A DNA stretch of 57,770 nucleotides from Nocardia wallacei (GTDB taxonomy: Bacteria > Actinomycetota > Actinomycetes > Mycobacteriales > Mycobacteriaceae): positions 1-57,770 of the forward strand of contig NZ_JARWOP010000153.1 of NCBI RefSeq assembly GCF_029868745.1, in the 5' to 3' direction. The position numbers were made by a program, and so were the translations under genes. Below the pieces are notes generated by a model. It did not search any database. It saw nothing but the letters and a program-made list of their open reading frames with translations, and was not told the origin of the DNA. Below, one piece after another: positions 37,167 through 43,955 of this stretch; the first letter of the stretch is position 1, and every line of letters begins with the position of its first letter.

Positions 37167-37769
37167 ATGCCCCCGTTCGCTCCGATCACCGCCGACGCCC
37201 TGGCGGATCTCGTCGCCGAGCGCGCGCTCGCCCTGCCCGGACCGGCCGTCGTCGCGGTCGACGGCGCCGACGCGGCCGATCCGGTGGGGTTCGCCCGCAC
37301 CGTCGCCACCCGCCTGCCCGCCCTGGGCCGCCCGTCCGGGGTCGTCGCCCTGCACGACTACATCCGCCCGGCCTCGCTGCGGCTGGAGTTCGGCCGCGAC
37401 GAAACGACCTATCGCACAGCCTGGTTCGACTACTCCGGCCTGAATCGCGAAGTCCTGCAAGCACTGCGCGAGCAGCACCGCTGGCTACCCGCCCTCTGGG
37501 ACGAGACCATCGACCGATCCGCCCGCGCCACAACACTTCCCGCCACCCCCGACACGGTCCTGTTCGTCGCGGGCCCCATGCTCCTGGGCCGCGGCCTCGA
37601 CTTCGACCTGACCATCGAACTGCGCCTGTCGGAAGGCGCCCTGCGCCGCACCACCACCGACCCCTTCACCATCGACGCGCTCCTACGCCACCGCCGCGAC
37701 ACCCCCGAACAGCCTGACGTACTTGTCAATTGGGACCACCGAGACCGCCCGGCCGTCCGGAACAAATAG
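37167..37769 (+). CDS. Degenerate uridine-kinase-like protein
   Basis: 200 residues. The place of a Walker A motif holds VVAVDGADAADPVGFA: the VAVDG strand fits a nucleoside-kinase P loop, but the GKS/T residues are gone. A later segment (FDYSGLNREVLQALR) looks like the Dx..RF...L region of uridine-kinase-like proteins, and VLFVAGPMLLGRGLDFDLTIEL like their Walker B and lid region. ATP binding by the usual route is therefore unlikely. A real function may be scaffolding or a different nucleotide use. Codon bias is typical of a real gene. Confidence 0.45.
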   Translation: MPPFAPITADALADLVAERALALPGPAVVAVDGADAADPVGFARTVATRLPALGRPSGVVALHDYIRPASLRLEFGRDETTYRTAWFDYSGLNREVLQALREQHRWLPALWDETIDRSARATTLPATPDTVLFVAGPMLLGRGLDFDLTIELRLSEGALRRTTTDPFTIDALLRHRRDTPEQPDVLVNWDHRDRPAVRNK

Positions 37770-37805
37770 GTGGAGAATCGCACCGGCGCGGCTCACGATG
37801 GTGCA

Positions 37806-38738
37806 ATGGTGGTCGGGGAAAATACCTCGTTCCGGACCGGCTGGGCCGAATTGCCGCGATCGGTCCGGGCCGAGGTCGAGCGCGGGCTCGGCAGCCCGGT
37901 CCGGGCGGCGGTTGGACAGACGGGCGGGTTCACTCACGGCGTGGCAAGCCGGCTGGTTCTCGCCGACGACCGAAGGGCTTTCGCCAAAGCGATTCCCGTC
38001 GATGACGCCTTGGCCCGAATATACCGGGCGGAGGCCAGGATTGCGGCCGGGTTGCCGCGCTCGGTGCCCGCGCCACCGCTGCGGTTCACCGCCGAGACCG
38101 GGGGCTGGTTCGCGATGGTGTTCGACGATGTCGAGGGCCGCCATCCCCGCCTCGGCGATCCCGCGGACCTGGCCGCCGTGCTGGCCACCGTCGAGCGACT
38201 GGCGGATGTGTTGACGCCGAGCCCGCTGCCCGAGGTGCGCACCGTCACCGACTCCTACGGGCACGCGCTGAGCCGCTGGCAGCAGTTCGCCGAGCACGGC
38301 CCGCCACCGGACCTCGACGACTGGTCGCGACGCAACCTGGACCGGCTGGCCGAGCTCGAGGCCACCTGGCCGGAGCGCTGCGCCGGAGAGACGTTGCTGC
38401 ACACCGACCTTCGGCCGGACAATATGCTGCTCAGCTCCGACGGCACCGTGTCGATCGTCGACTGGGCCGCACCGTGCCGCGGCGCGGCCTGGGCAGACCT
38501 CGTCATATTGGCGCCGTCGATCGTCCTCGCCGGGATCGACCCCGATCCGATTCTCGCCGCGCACCCCGTCACCCGCGCCGTCGACCCGATATCCATCGAC
38601 GCGCTCGTGTGCGCACTGACCGGATTCTGGGCGTACAACAGCCGCTTGCCGATCCCGCCGCGATCGCCGAAACTCCGTGCCCACCAGGCCCGTTCGGGTG
38701 ACGTGACGCGGGAGTGGCTGCGGCGGCGGTGGTGCTGA
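37806..38738 (+). CDS. Aminoglycoside-phosphotransferase-family (APH) kinase
   Basis: 310 residues from ATG at 37806; an in-frame GTG at 37770 would add 12 residues. The kinase core is visible: AFAKAIPVDD carrying the ATP Lys, LLHTDLRPDNMLL with catalytic Asp and Asn, and SIVDWAAP for the metal Asp. This fold phosphorylates aminoglycosides, macrolides, choline or small metabolites. The family alone does not prove antibiotic resistance. The upstream kinase-like gene ends at 37769. Confidence 0.75.
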   Translation: MVVGENTSFRTGWAELPRSVRAEVERGLGSPVRAAVGQTGGFTHGVASRLVLADDRRAFAKAIPVDDALARIYRAEARIAAGLPRSVPAPPLRFTAETGGWFAMVFDDVEGRHPRLGDPADLAAVLATVERLADVLTPSPLPEVRTVTDSYGHALSRWQQFAEHGPPPDLDDWSRRNLDRLAELEATWPERCAGETLLHTDLRPDNMLLSSDGTVSIVDWAAPCRGAAWADLVILAPSIVLAGIDPDPILAAHPVTRAVDPISIDALVCALTGFWAYNSRLPIPPRSPKLRAHQARSGDVTREWLRRRWC

Positions 38739-38785
38739 CCAGCAGGGCATCGCCGAGGACGGTCCCGATCACCGCCCTGGCAAAA

Positions 38786-38803
38786 GTAGGCCGCTTGGCC
38801 TAC
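38786..38803. promoter_or_regulatory. TetR operator copy 1
   Basis: GTAGGCC-GCTT-GGCCTAC is a perfect 7+4+7 inverted repeat overlapping the putative -10 box TACGCT (38801-38806) of the regulator gene. Binding would shut off the promoter. Confidence 0.7.
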
Positions 38804-38812
38804 GCTCAGTCC
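38801..38812 (+). promoter_or_regulatory. -10 box of probable leaderless tetR transcript
   Basis: TACGCT (TANNNT) followed by six nt then ATG at 38813. No ribosome binding site precedes that ATG. The box overlaps the end of operator 1. Confidence 0.5.
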
Positions 38813-39484
38813 ATGCGTACTGACAGTAGGCCGATTGGCCGAAAAAGGAATCCGATCATCGAGGCGGCTCGTCGTGATCAGATCATCGAGGCCGCTGTCC
38901 AAGTCGTGGGCGCGATCGGCTATGCGCGGGCTTCGCTGGCACGGATCGCCGAGCAGGCGGGGGTTTCCAAGAGCGTCATCTCCTACCACTTCACGAGCAA
39001 GGAAGAGCTGCTCGAACAGGTGGTGACGCAGATATACAGCGACATCTGGGGATTCATCGAGCCGAGAATTCTTGCCGAGGAGACCGCCGCGGGCAAGGTG
39101 CGCGCTTTCATATCCTCGGAATTGGAGTATCTGCGGGACCACCGCGCTCATCTGCTCGCTGTCGGTAGCGTGGTGACGAACCATCGCAACGAGGACGGTG
39201 ACCTGCACTTCGCGGCCGAGTCGAATGACGCGGTGGTTTCGATGCTCGCCGACATCCTGCGTCAGGGGCAGCTCGACGGGGAGTTTCGGGAATTCGATCC
39301 GACAGTGATGGCAATCAGTATCAACCAGGCTCTGGACGGCGCCCTCGCACAGTTCGCCAGGGATCCCGGTGTAGACCTCGATGCCTATGCGGCAGAACTC
39401 GTTGCCTTGTTCGCGGCCGCGACCGCGGGACAGGATCCGCAGACGCGCCGTCACGACGCCTCGAACCAGGACGAGAGATCGTGA
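38813..39484 (+). CDS. TetR-family transcriptional regulator
   Basis: 223 residues from ATG at 38813. The HTH domain is RRDQIIEAAVQVVGAIGYA, SLARIAEQAGVSKSVISYHFTSKEELL. The C-terminal domain follows the TetR pattern, with SELEYLRDHRAHLLAVGSVV. It shares its stop with the start of the next gene (TGA/GTG overlap), so the two form one operon that the regulator should control through operators at 38786 and 38826. Inducer unknown. Confidence 0.88.
   Translation: MRTDSRPIGRKRNPIIEAARRDQIIEAAVQVVGAIGYARASLARIAEQAGVSKSVISYHFTSKEELLEQVVTQIYSDIWGFIEPRILAEETAAGKVRAFISSELEYLRDHRAHLLAVGSVVTNHRNEDGDLHFAAESNDAVVSMLADILRQGQLDGEFREFDPTVMAISINQALDGALAQFARDPGVDLDAYAAELVALFAAATAGQDPQTRRHDASNQDERS
38826..38840. 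promoter_or_regulatory. TetR operator copy 2, inside the tetR coding region
   Basis: GTAGGCCGATTGGCC repeats 14 of 15 bp of operator 1, exactly 40 bp downstream (close to four helical turns), between codons 5 and 10 of the regulator. Same-phase placement suggests cooperative binding or a road block. Confidence 0.6.
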
Positions 39485-40500
39485 GCCTGCGTCGCCGCGG
39501 CGTGAACTACGACGTGGGCACCAACTACTCGGCCGACGGGGCACTGTCACGGCAGGTGTGGCGTACCGACTTGGTAGCCGCAGAGATTCGGGCCATCCGT
39601 CACGACCTGCGGGCCAACGCCGTGGGCATTTTCGGCACCGGCATCGATCGGCTCGTACAAGCCGGCGAGCTCGCATTGGACCAGGGTCTCGAGGTCTGGC
39701 TGCAACCGCGCCTGGTCGATGGCGACGGCGAACAGACCCTGGAGCAACTGGCCACAATGGCGGACGCCGCCGAGGCTATGCGGCAGCGGCGGCCCGGCGT
39801 GATCCTCAACCTGGGGTGCGAACTCAGCATTTTCATGACGGGCATCGTTCCGGGCGCCACGCATGCCGAGCGTGCCGCTCACCTGGCGTCACCGCTGTCG
39901 TGGCCGATGGTTCCGCGCTACAACCGACGGCTCAACGCCTTCCTTGCCGAGGCGACCGAGACAGCTCGCGCCCGCTTCGCCGGGCAGATCACCTACAGCG
40001 CCGGGCTGTGGGAGCGAGTGCAATGGCAGCGGTTCGACGTCGTGGGCCTGGACTACTACCGCTTGCGGTTCAACCGCGTCGGATACGCCCGTCGCCTGCG
40101 CAAGTTCCATCGTTGGGGAAAGCCCGTGGTGGTGACCGAGTTCGGGTCCGGCAGCTATCGAGGCGCGGCAGAGAAGGGGCCGACGAGCCACGACGTGATC
40201 GACTTCAGCGGCACCGTGCCTCGCTTGACCGGAACCTACGTCCGAGACGAGCAAGTGCAAGCCGATCAGCTCTCCGAGTTGCTCGGCGTCTACGAAACCG
40301 AGGGTGTGTACGGCGCGTTCGTCTTCGAGTTCATCGAACCGTACAACCCGCATTCGCCGGATCCGCGCAGCGACGCCGATATGGCCGGCTACGGCATCGT
40401 CACCGTCCTGCCGGGGGACGACGAACGTCCCTATCGGTGGAAGCCCAAGGCGGCATTCCACATGATCGCCGCTCGCTACGCCCGGGGCGACGTCGAGTAA
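39481..40500 (+). CDS. Predicted TIM-barrel glycoside-hydrolase-like protein, unknown function
   Basis: 339 residues from GTG at 39481. The start RRGVNYDVGTNY and the strands GLEVWLQPRL, VILNLGCELSI, FDVVGLDYYRLRF and KPVVVTEFG(S) follow the order of a (beta/alpha)8 barrel, with Glu in TEFG at the place of a GH-type nucleophile and Glu in GCELS as a possible acid. Similar database proteins are sometimes misnamed 'abortive infection'. No signal peptide is present, so it is cytoplasmic. Operon with the TetR gene suggests a substrate-inducible catabolic or resistance function. Substrate not predictable. Confidence 0.5.
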   Translation: MSLRRRGVNYDVGTNYSADGALSRQVWRTDLVAAEIRAIRHDLRANAVGIFGTGIDRLVQAGELALDQGLEVWLQPRLVDGDGEQTLEQLATMADAAEAMRQRRPGVILNLGCELSIFMTGIVPGATHAERAAHLASPLSWPMVPRYNRRLNAFLAEATETARARFAGQITYSAGLWERVQWQRFDVVGLDYYRLRFNRVGYARRLRKFHRWGKPVVVTEFGSGSYRGAAEKGPTSHDVIDFSGTVPRLTGTYVRDEQVQADQLSELLGVYETEGVYGAFVFEFIEPYNPHSPDPRSDADMAGYGIVTVLPGDDERPYRWKPKAAFHMIAARYARGDVE

Positions 40501-40616
40501 CGACGGGAATTCGGCAGCGCTACTCGCACCGCGCCGGCCGACCACCGGAAATGTCGGAGGGCGAGGGTGGACCGGCATCTCGCCCCCTGACACTACGAGC
40601 GCCGACCCGCCGAAGA

Positions 40617-42260
40617 TCAGAGGCGGACCGCGGTCGACCGGTGCAGGGTCAGACGCGGCCAGTCCCGCATATCGCGCTGCAGTTGGCGGTCGTGGGTGGC
40701 CACCACGACCGCGGCCGGAGTGGCGCGCAGGGCCTCGGTGAGTTCGTCGACGAGGGCGATCGACAAGTGGTTGGTCGGCTCGTCGAGAAGCAGGAGATGC
40801 GGCCGGAATGCCAAGGCGCAGGCGAGGTCCAGGCGGCGCTGCTGCCCCATGGAGAGTTCGCCGATCGGCTTGTTCGCCTCCTGGGAACTGAGCAGACCCA
40901 GCGACGACAGGCCGACCACCTCGGCCTCGGTGAGCAGCCCCGCGGTCACCGCCGCCTCCACGTGCGCCCGGAACAGCTCACGCGCCCGCCGCCGCGGCGG
41001 ATAACGAGACTCCTGCCGCAGCAAATGGATTCGCGCCCGGCGAGCCCGCTGCACCTGCCCCGCACCGGGTTCGAGCACTCCGGCGAGCACCGCCAGCAGC
41101 GTCGACTTACCCGCGCCGTTGGGACCCGCGACCACCAGGCGGTCACCGGAGTCCACCGACAGCTCGACCGGCCGCGCCAAGCGTCCGTCCACGGTCACAT
41201 TCTCGGCCCGCACGAGCGTAACCCCCGGGCGCACAGGCAGTTCCGGCATCGCGAACCGCTGCGGCGGCGTCGGCGCGGTGATCCGATGCCGTTCCAGTTC
41301 GTCCTGCCGCCGGTGCACGGCGCGGGCCAGCGACCCGGCCCTGGTGGCGCGCTGGTGTTTCCCGGTGCCCTTGTCGGGCCGCCACCCGGTCACCAATCGG
41401 TTCTGCGCCGCCGACAGATCCTGCGCGAGCCGCGCGCGGTCGGTCTGTTGCTGCTGATACTCCTCCGCCCAGCGCTCGAGTTCGGCGCGCCGCCCGGCCT
41501 GATAGCCGGAGTACCCGTCGCCATAGATACGCGGCTTGCCGTCACGAGTCGGATCCAGGTCGAGGATCGTCTCGGCGACATCGGACAGCAGGGCCCGATC
41601 ATGGCTCACCACCACGATTCCGCCCGCGAAGGCGCGCAACCTGGCGGTCAGGAACTCCAGCGCGGCCCGATCGAGATGGTTGGTCGGTTCGTCCAGCAGC
41701 AGGAAGTCGTCGCCCGCCGCCAGCAGCACCGCCAGCCGTACCCGATACCGCTGTCCCACCGACAACGTCCGCAGCGGACGCTCCCGATCGGTCACGGCCC
41801 CGAGTCCCGCCAAGGCGACGTCGACGCGCCGGTCGGCGTCCCACGCGTCGAGCAGTTGCGCGAGATCCAGTGCGGCGCTGTACTCTTCGTCGGCCCCGGG
41901 CAGCCCCTCGGTCAGCGCAGCGGTGGCGGCGTCGAGCCGCCGCACCGCCTCCCGGGCCGCCGCCAGGTGCTCGTCGACGATGTCCCCGACGGTGCGCTCG
42001 TCGTGGTCGGGCATCTCCTGGGTGGCCAGCGCCAGCGTGCCGATCCGCTGCACGCGGCCCGCGTCGGGTGCCAGCAGTCCGGCGAGCACGTGCAGCAGCG
42101 TGGATTTGCCGCGCCCGTTCTCGCCGACGACACCGCACCGCGAACCGGGTGAGACGGTCAAGTCGACACCGTCGAGTACGGTCCGTTCACCGCGCCGCAC
42201 ACGGATGTCCGAACAGGTCAATTGGGCCCGCGCACCGGCAGGCCGAATCCGGATGGTCAT
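40617..42260 (-). CDS. ABC-F ATPase, macrolide-resistance (TlrC/OleB) type
   Basis: 547 residues from ATG at 42260 (GGAGGA 4 nt upstream). Two cassettes: GENGRGKST and GPNGAGKST; signatures LSVGQRYR and LSMGQQRR (Q instead of the usual GE); [11 protein letters not shown] and [11 protein letters not shown]; switch VSHD and THD. The LSxGQ and NHLSIALVDELTEAL features are those of the TlrC, OleB, SrmB and CarA group of producer self-resistance proteins, which dislodge macrolides from the ribosome. No membrane domain. Upstream is a candidate leader-peptide attenuator, supporting drug-inducible expression. Confidence 0.85.
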   Translation of the reverse strand: MTIRIRPAGARAQLTCSDIRVRRGERTVLDGVDLTVSPGSRCGVVGENGRGKSTLLHVLAGLLAPDAGRVQRIGTLALATQEMPDHDERTVGDIVDEHLAAAREAVRRLDAATAALTEGLPGADEEYSAALDLAQLLDAWDADRRVDVALAGLGAVTDRERPLRTLSVGQRYRVRLAVLLAAGDDFLLLDEPTNHLDRAALEFLTARLRAFAGGIVVVSHDRALLSDVAETILDLDPTRDGKPRIYGDGYSGYQAGRRAELERWAEEYQQQQTDRARLAQDLSAAQNRLVTGWRPDKGTGKHQRATRAGSLARAVHRRQDELERHRITAPTPPQRFAMPELPVRPGVTLVRAENVTVDGRLARPVELSVDSGDRLVVAGPNGAGKSTLLAVLAGVLEPGAGQVQRARRARIHLLRQESRYPPRRRARELFRAHVEAAVTAGLLTEAEVVGLSSLGLLSSQEANKPIGELSMGQQRRLDLACALAFRPHLLLLDEPTNHLSIALVDELTEALRATPAAVVVATHDRQLQRDMRDWPRLTLHRSTAVRL

Positions 42261-42322
42261 ATCTTCCTCCGGGCACACGACACCGCATCGCGGAAAAGGA
42301 AGTGCGCCTTGATCGATGAATG

Positions 42323-42337
42323 CGCGCCGACGGCGCG
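42323..42337 (-). terminator. Candidate attenuator hairpin in the ABC-F leader
   Basis: CGCGCC-GTC-GGCGCG forms a perfect 6-bp stem about 60 nt after the leader-peptide stop and 63 nt before the ABC-F start. GGGCC and GGCCCC segments between (42389-42353) could form an alternative structure. No U-tract is present. Confidence 0.3.
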
Positions 42338-42396
42338 ACGGGACATCGGAACGGGGCCTACGGCGATCCGCCGGTGCGGACGCGGGCCCGGAGCTT

Positions 42397-42417
42397 CTAG
42401 AGGAAGTACAAGTGCAC
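42397..42417 (-). CDS. Predicted leader peptide MHLYFL of ABC-F gene
   Basis: Minus-strand GTG CAC TTG TAC TTC CTC TAG starts exactly 7 nt after the -10 box TACCCT. The GTG would be the first nucleotide of the transcript, so this six-codon ORF is translated without a ribosome binding site. It is rich in Leu/Tyr/Phe, as are many macrolide-arrest peptides. It precedes a macrolide-type ABC-F gene by 136 nt, the right place for ribosome-mediated attenuation. Confidence 0.5.
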   Translation of the reverse strand: MHLYFL

Positions 42418-42464
42418 GACGTCGAGGGTAACAAGATCGCGCACCGGAGTCGAAGTCATTTCCG
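42418..42464 (-). promoter_or_regulatory. Promoter of ABC-F leader transcript
   Basis: Minus strand: CGGAAAT (42464-42458), then TCGACT (-35, 42453-42448), a 17-nt spacer, TACCCT (-10, 42430-42425), and 7 nt to GTG. The -35 matches TTGACA at four positions. The CGGAAAT element is shared with the other ABC-F promoter at 13814-13820. Confidence 0.5.
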
Positions 42465-42541
42465 TCGCGACGGTCACACTCCGAAATGGGCACGTTCAGT
42501 GTTCGTTAGCTCACCCGCAAGCTAGCGCCGGGATGCTCGTG

Positions 42542-42555
42542 GGTACTGCAGTACC
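42542..42555. promoter_or_regulatory. Perfect 14-bp palindrome
   Basis: GGTACTGCAGTACC reads identically on both strands. It lies directly before the small plus-strand ORF and about 80 bp upstream of the ABC-F promoter. A dimeric regulator site is probable; its protein is unknown. Confidence 0.5.
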
Positions 42556-42557
42556 AG

Positions 42558-42785
42558 GTGAGTACGGACGAGGGGTGTCGAGTAGTGAGTGGGTGGCAGG
42601 TGCCGGTACCGCAGCGGCGATCGGAAGCAGCGGCGCAGGAGCGAAGTCGTGAACGCGGTGCGCCCCGCACCGTGCGAATGATCGTCGACGCCGAGCAGTG
42701 GCTGCGGCCGGTGGTCGTGCACGACGAGGACGCCATCCTGCGGGCATACACCACCGCCCTGGCCGAGCAGGCCGCCCAGGACTGA
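42558..42785 (+). CDS. Small hypothetical protein
   Basis: 75 residues from GTG at 42558. The second half (from about codon 35) shows the strong G/C bias in third codon positions typical of real genes here and includes MIVDAEQWLRPVVVHDEDAIL. The first half has a less convincing codon pattern, so the true start may be the ATG at 42678, giving a 35-residue peptide. No domain recognised. It ends 12 bp from the convergent LysR gene. Confidence 0.35.
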   Translation: MSTDEGCRVVSGWQVPVPQRRSEAAAQERSRERGAPRTVRMIVDAEQWLRPVVVHDEDAILRAYTTALAEQAAQD

Positions 42786-42797
42786 GCGGCGGGCGAG

Positions 42798-43799
42798 TCA
42801 CGGCCGGAACAGCGCACGGTCGGGCTCCGGGATCCAGCACTCGTCGGCGATGTCGCTGTTGTAGTTGTCGCGGAAATACGCGACCAGATCCGGCAGTCCC
42901 GGATGCGGATTGGCGGTCGACCACAGCAGCGCGTGCGGGTACGCCGGAATCGGATCGACCACCGGAACCCGGCGGATGTGCGGATGCCAGGGCGTACGGA
43001 ATCCCACCCCGGTGAAGCTGACCAAGGTGTCGGACGCGGCGACCCGTTCCAGGATGTCCTCGATCGGCTCCGGCCGCCCACCGGATTCGACTGTGACCCC
43101 GCTGTATTCGGACAGATGCCGGTAGTAGTCGGCCCACTCCGACGGCACCGCCGTGCCGGGCACCCACGCGGTGAACGGCCGGACCTCGGCGAGGGTGGTC
43201 GCCGCGTGCCCGGCCAGCGGATGGTCCTTGCCGACGACGAGCTGCAACGGCTCCAGATACGAAGGCACCGCGGCGATTTCGGGCGGCAGCGGCCGCGGCC
43301 CGCCGTACGCCCGCGCGAAGGCGGCGTCGACGCGACCGCCGACCAGCGTGTCGCGCGCGGTGCCGTGCGCGCGCAGCGTGCCGGGGTGGCCGAGCAGCAG
43401 GGCGTCGCGCGTCGTGGTGATCACGTTGGAGATCACGACCTCCGTGTCGCGCTCGGGATGGCGGTACAGGTAGAAGCGCAGCGACTCCATCTCCGCCTGC
43501 CGCTCCCCGAGCACGGCGACGCGCAGCGGGCGCACCCGTTCCCGCACCGCCGTCACCGCGTCGTCGGCGGCGCTCAGCAGCGTGCGGGCATGCGGCAGCA
43601 GCCGGGCGCCCGCCGCGGTCGCCGTGATCCCCGTGGGCACCCGGTCGAAAAGCGCCGCCCCGAGCTGCTGTTCGAGCTTGGCCACGCGCTTGGACACCGC
43701 CTGCTGGCTGATGCCCAGCACCGCCGCGGCGTGGCTGAACTGCCCCTCGTCCAGCGCCGTGACGAACGCGCGGACGGCGGCGAGGTCCAGATCCGTCAT
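42798..43799 (-). CDS. LysR-family transcriptional regulator
   Basis: 333 residues from ATG at 43799 (GGGAGG 5 nt upstream). The HTH at residues 7-65 is standard: AVRAFVTALDEGQFSHAAAV, LGISQQAVSKRVAKLEQQLGAALFDR. The C-terminal effector domain has the periplasmic-binding-like pattern with LVVGKDHPLAGHAATTLAEV. A 15-bp palindrome lies in its own leader, implying autoregulation. It is divergent from dnaE (157 bp gap); no adjacent target operon is apparent. Confidence 0.85.
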   Translation of the reverse strand: MTDLDLAAVRAFVTALDEGQFSHAAAVLGISQQAVSKRVAKLEQQLGAALFDRVPTGITATAAGARLLPHARTLLSAADDAVTAVRERVRPLRVAVLGERQAEMESLRFYLYRHPERDTEVVISNVITTTRDALLLGHPGTLRAHGTARDTLVGGRVDAAFARAYGGPRPLPPEIAAVPSYLEPLQLVVGKDHPLAGHAATTLAEVRPFTAWVPGTAVPSEWADYYRHLSEYSGVTVESGGRPEPIEDILERVAASDTLVSFTGVGFRTPWHPHIRRVPVVDPIPAYPHALLWSTANPHPGLPDLVAYFRDNYNSDIADECWIPEPDRALFRP

Positions 43800-43813
43800 G
43801 ACATCCTCCCGAT

Positions 43814-43828
43814 ACAACCGACGGTTGT
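43814..43828. promoter_or_regulatory. 15-bp palindromic operator in the lysR leader
   Basis: ACAACCG-A-CGGTTGT is a perfect 7+1+7 repeat located between a possible -10 (TAGGAT on the minus strand, near 43832-43837) and the ribosome binding site of the LysR gene, so binding would block or recruit polymerase there. Confidence 0.6.
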
Positions 43829-43955
43829 GCATCCTAGCGTGTCTCTTGTTCGACTGACTGCCTCCTCACCTGGTCGTATCTAGCCGATAAGCCACGGCCG
43901 GAACCGGTGTGTCCGCACAACCGATTCCGACCCCGATCGACCACAGGGTGATTCG

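Noticed and set aside
43843..43860. Second LexA box near dnaE (TTGTTCGACT)
   Set aside because: Only one half-site (GTTCGA) is present; the partner TCGAAC is absent at the required distance.
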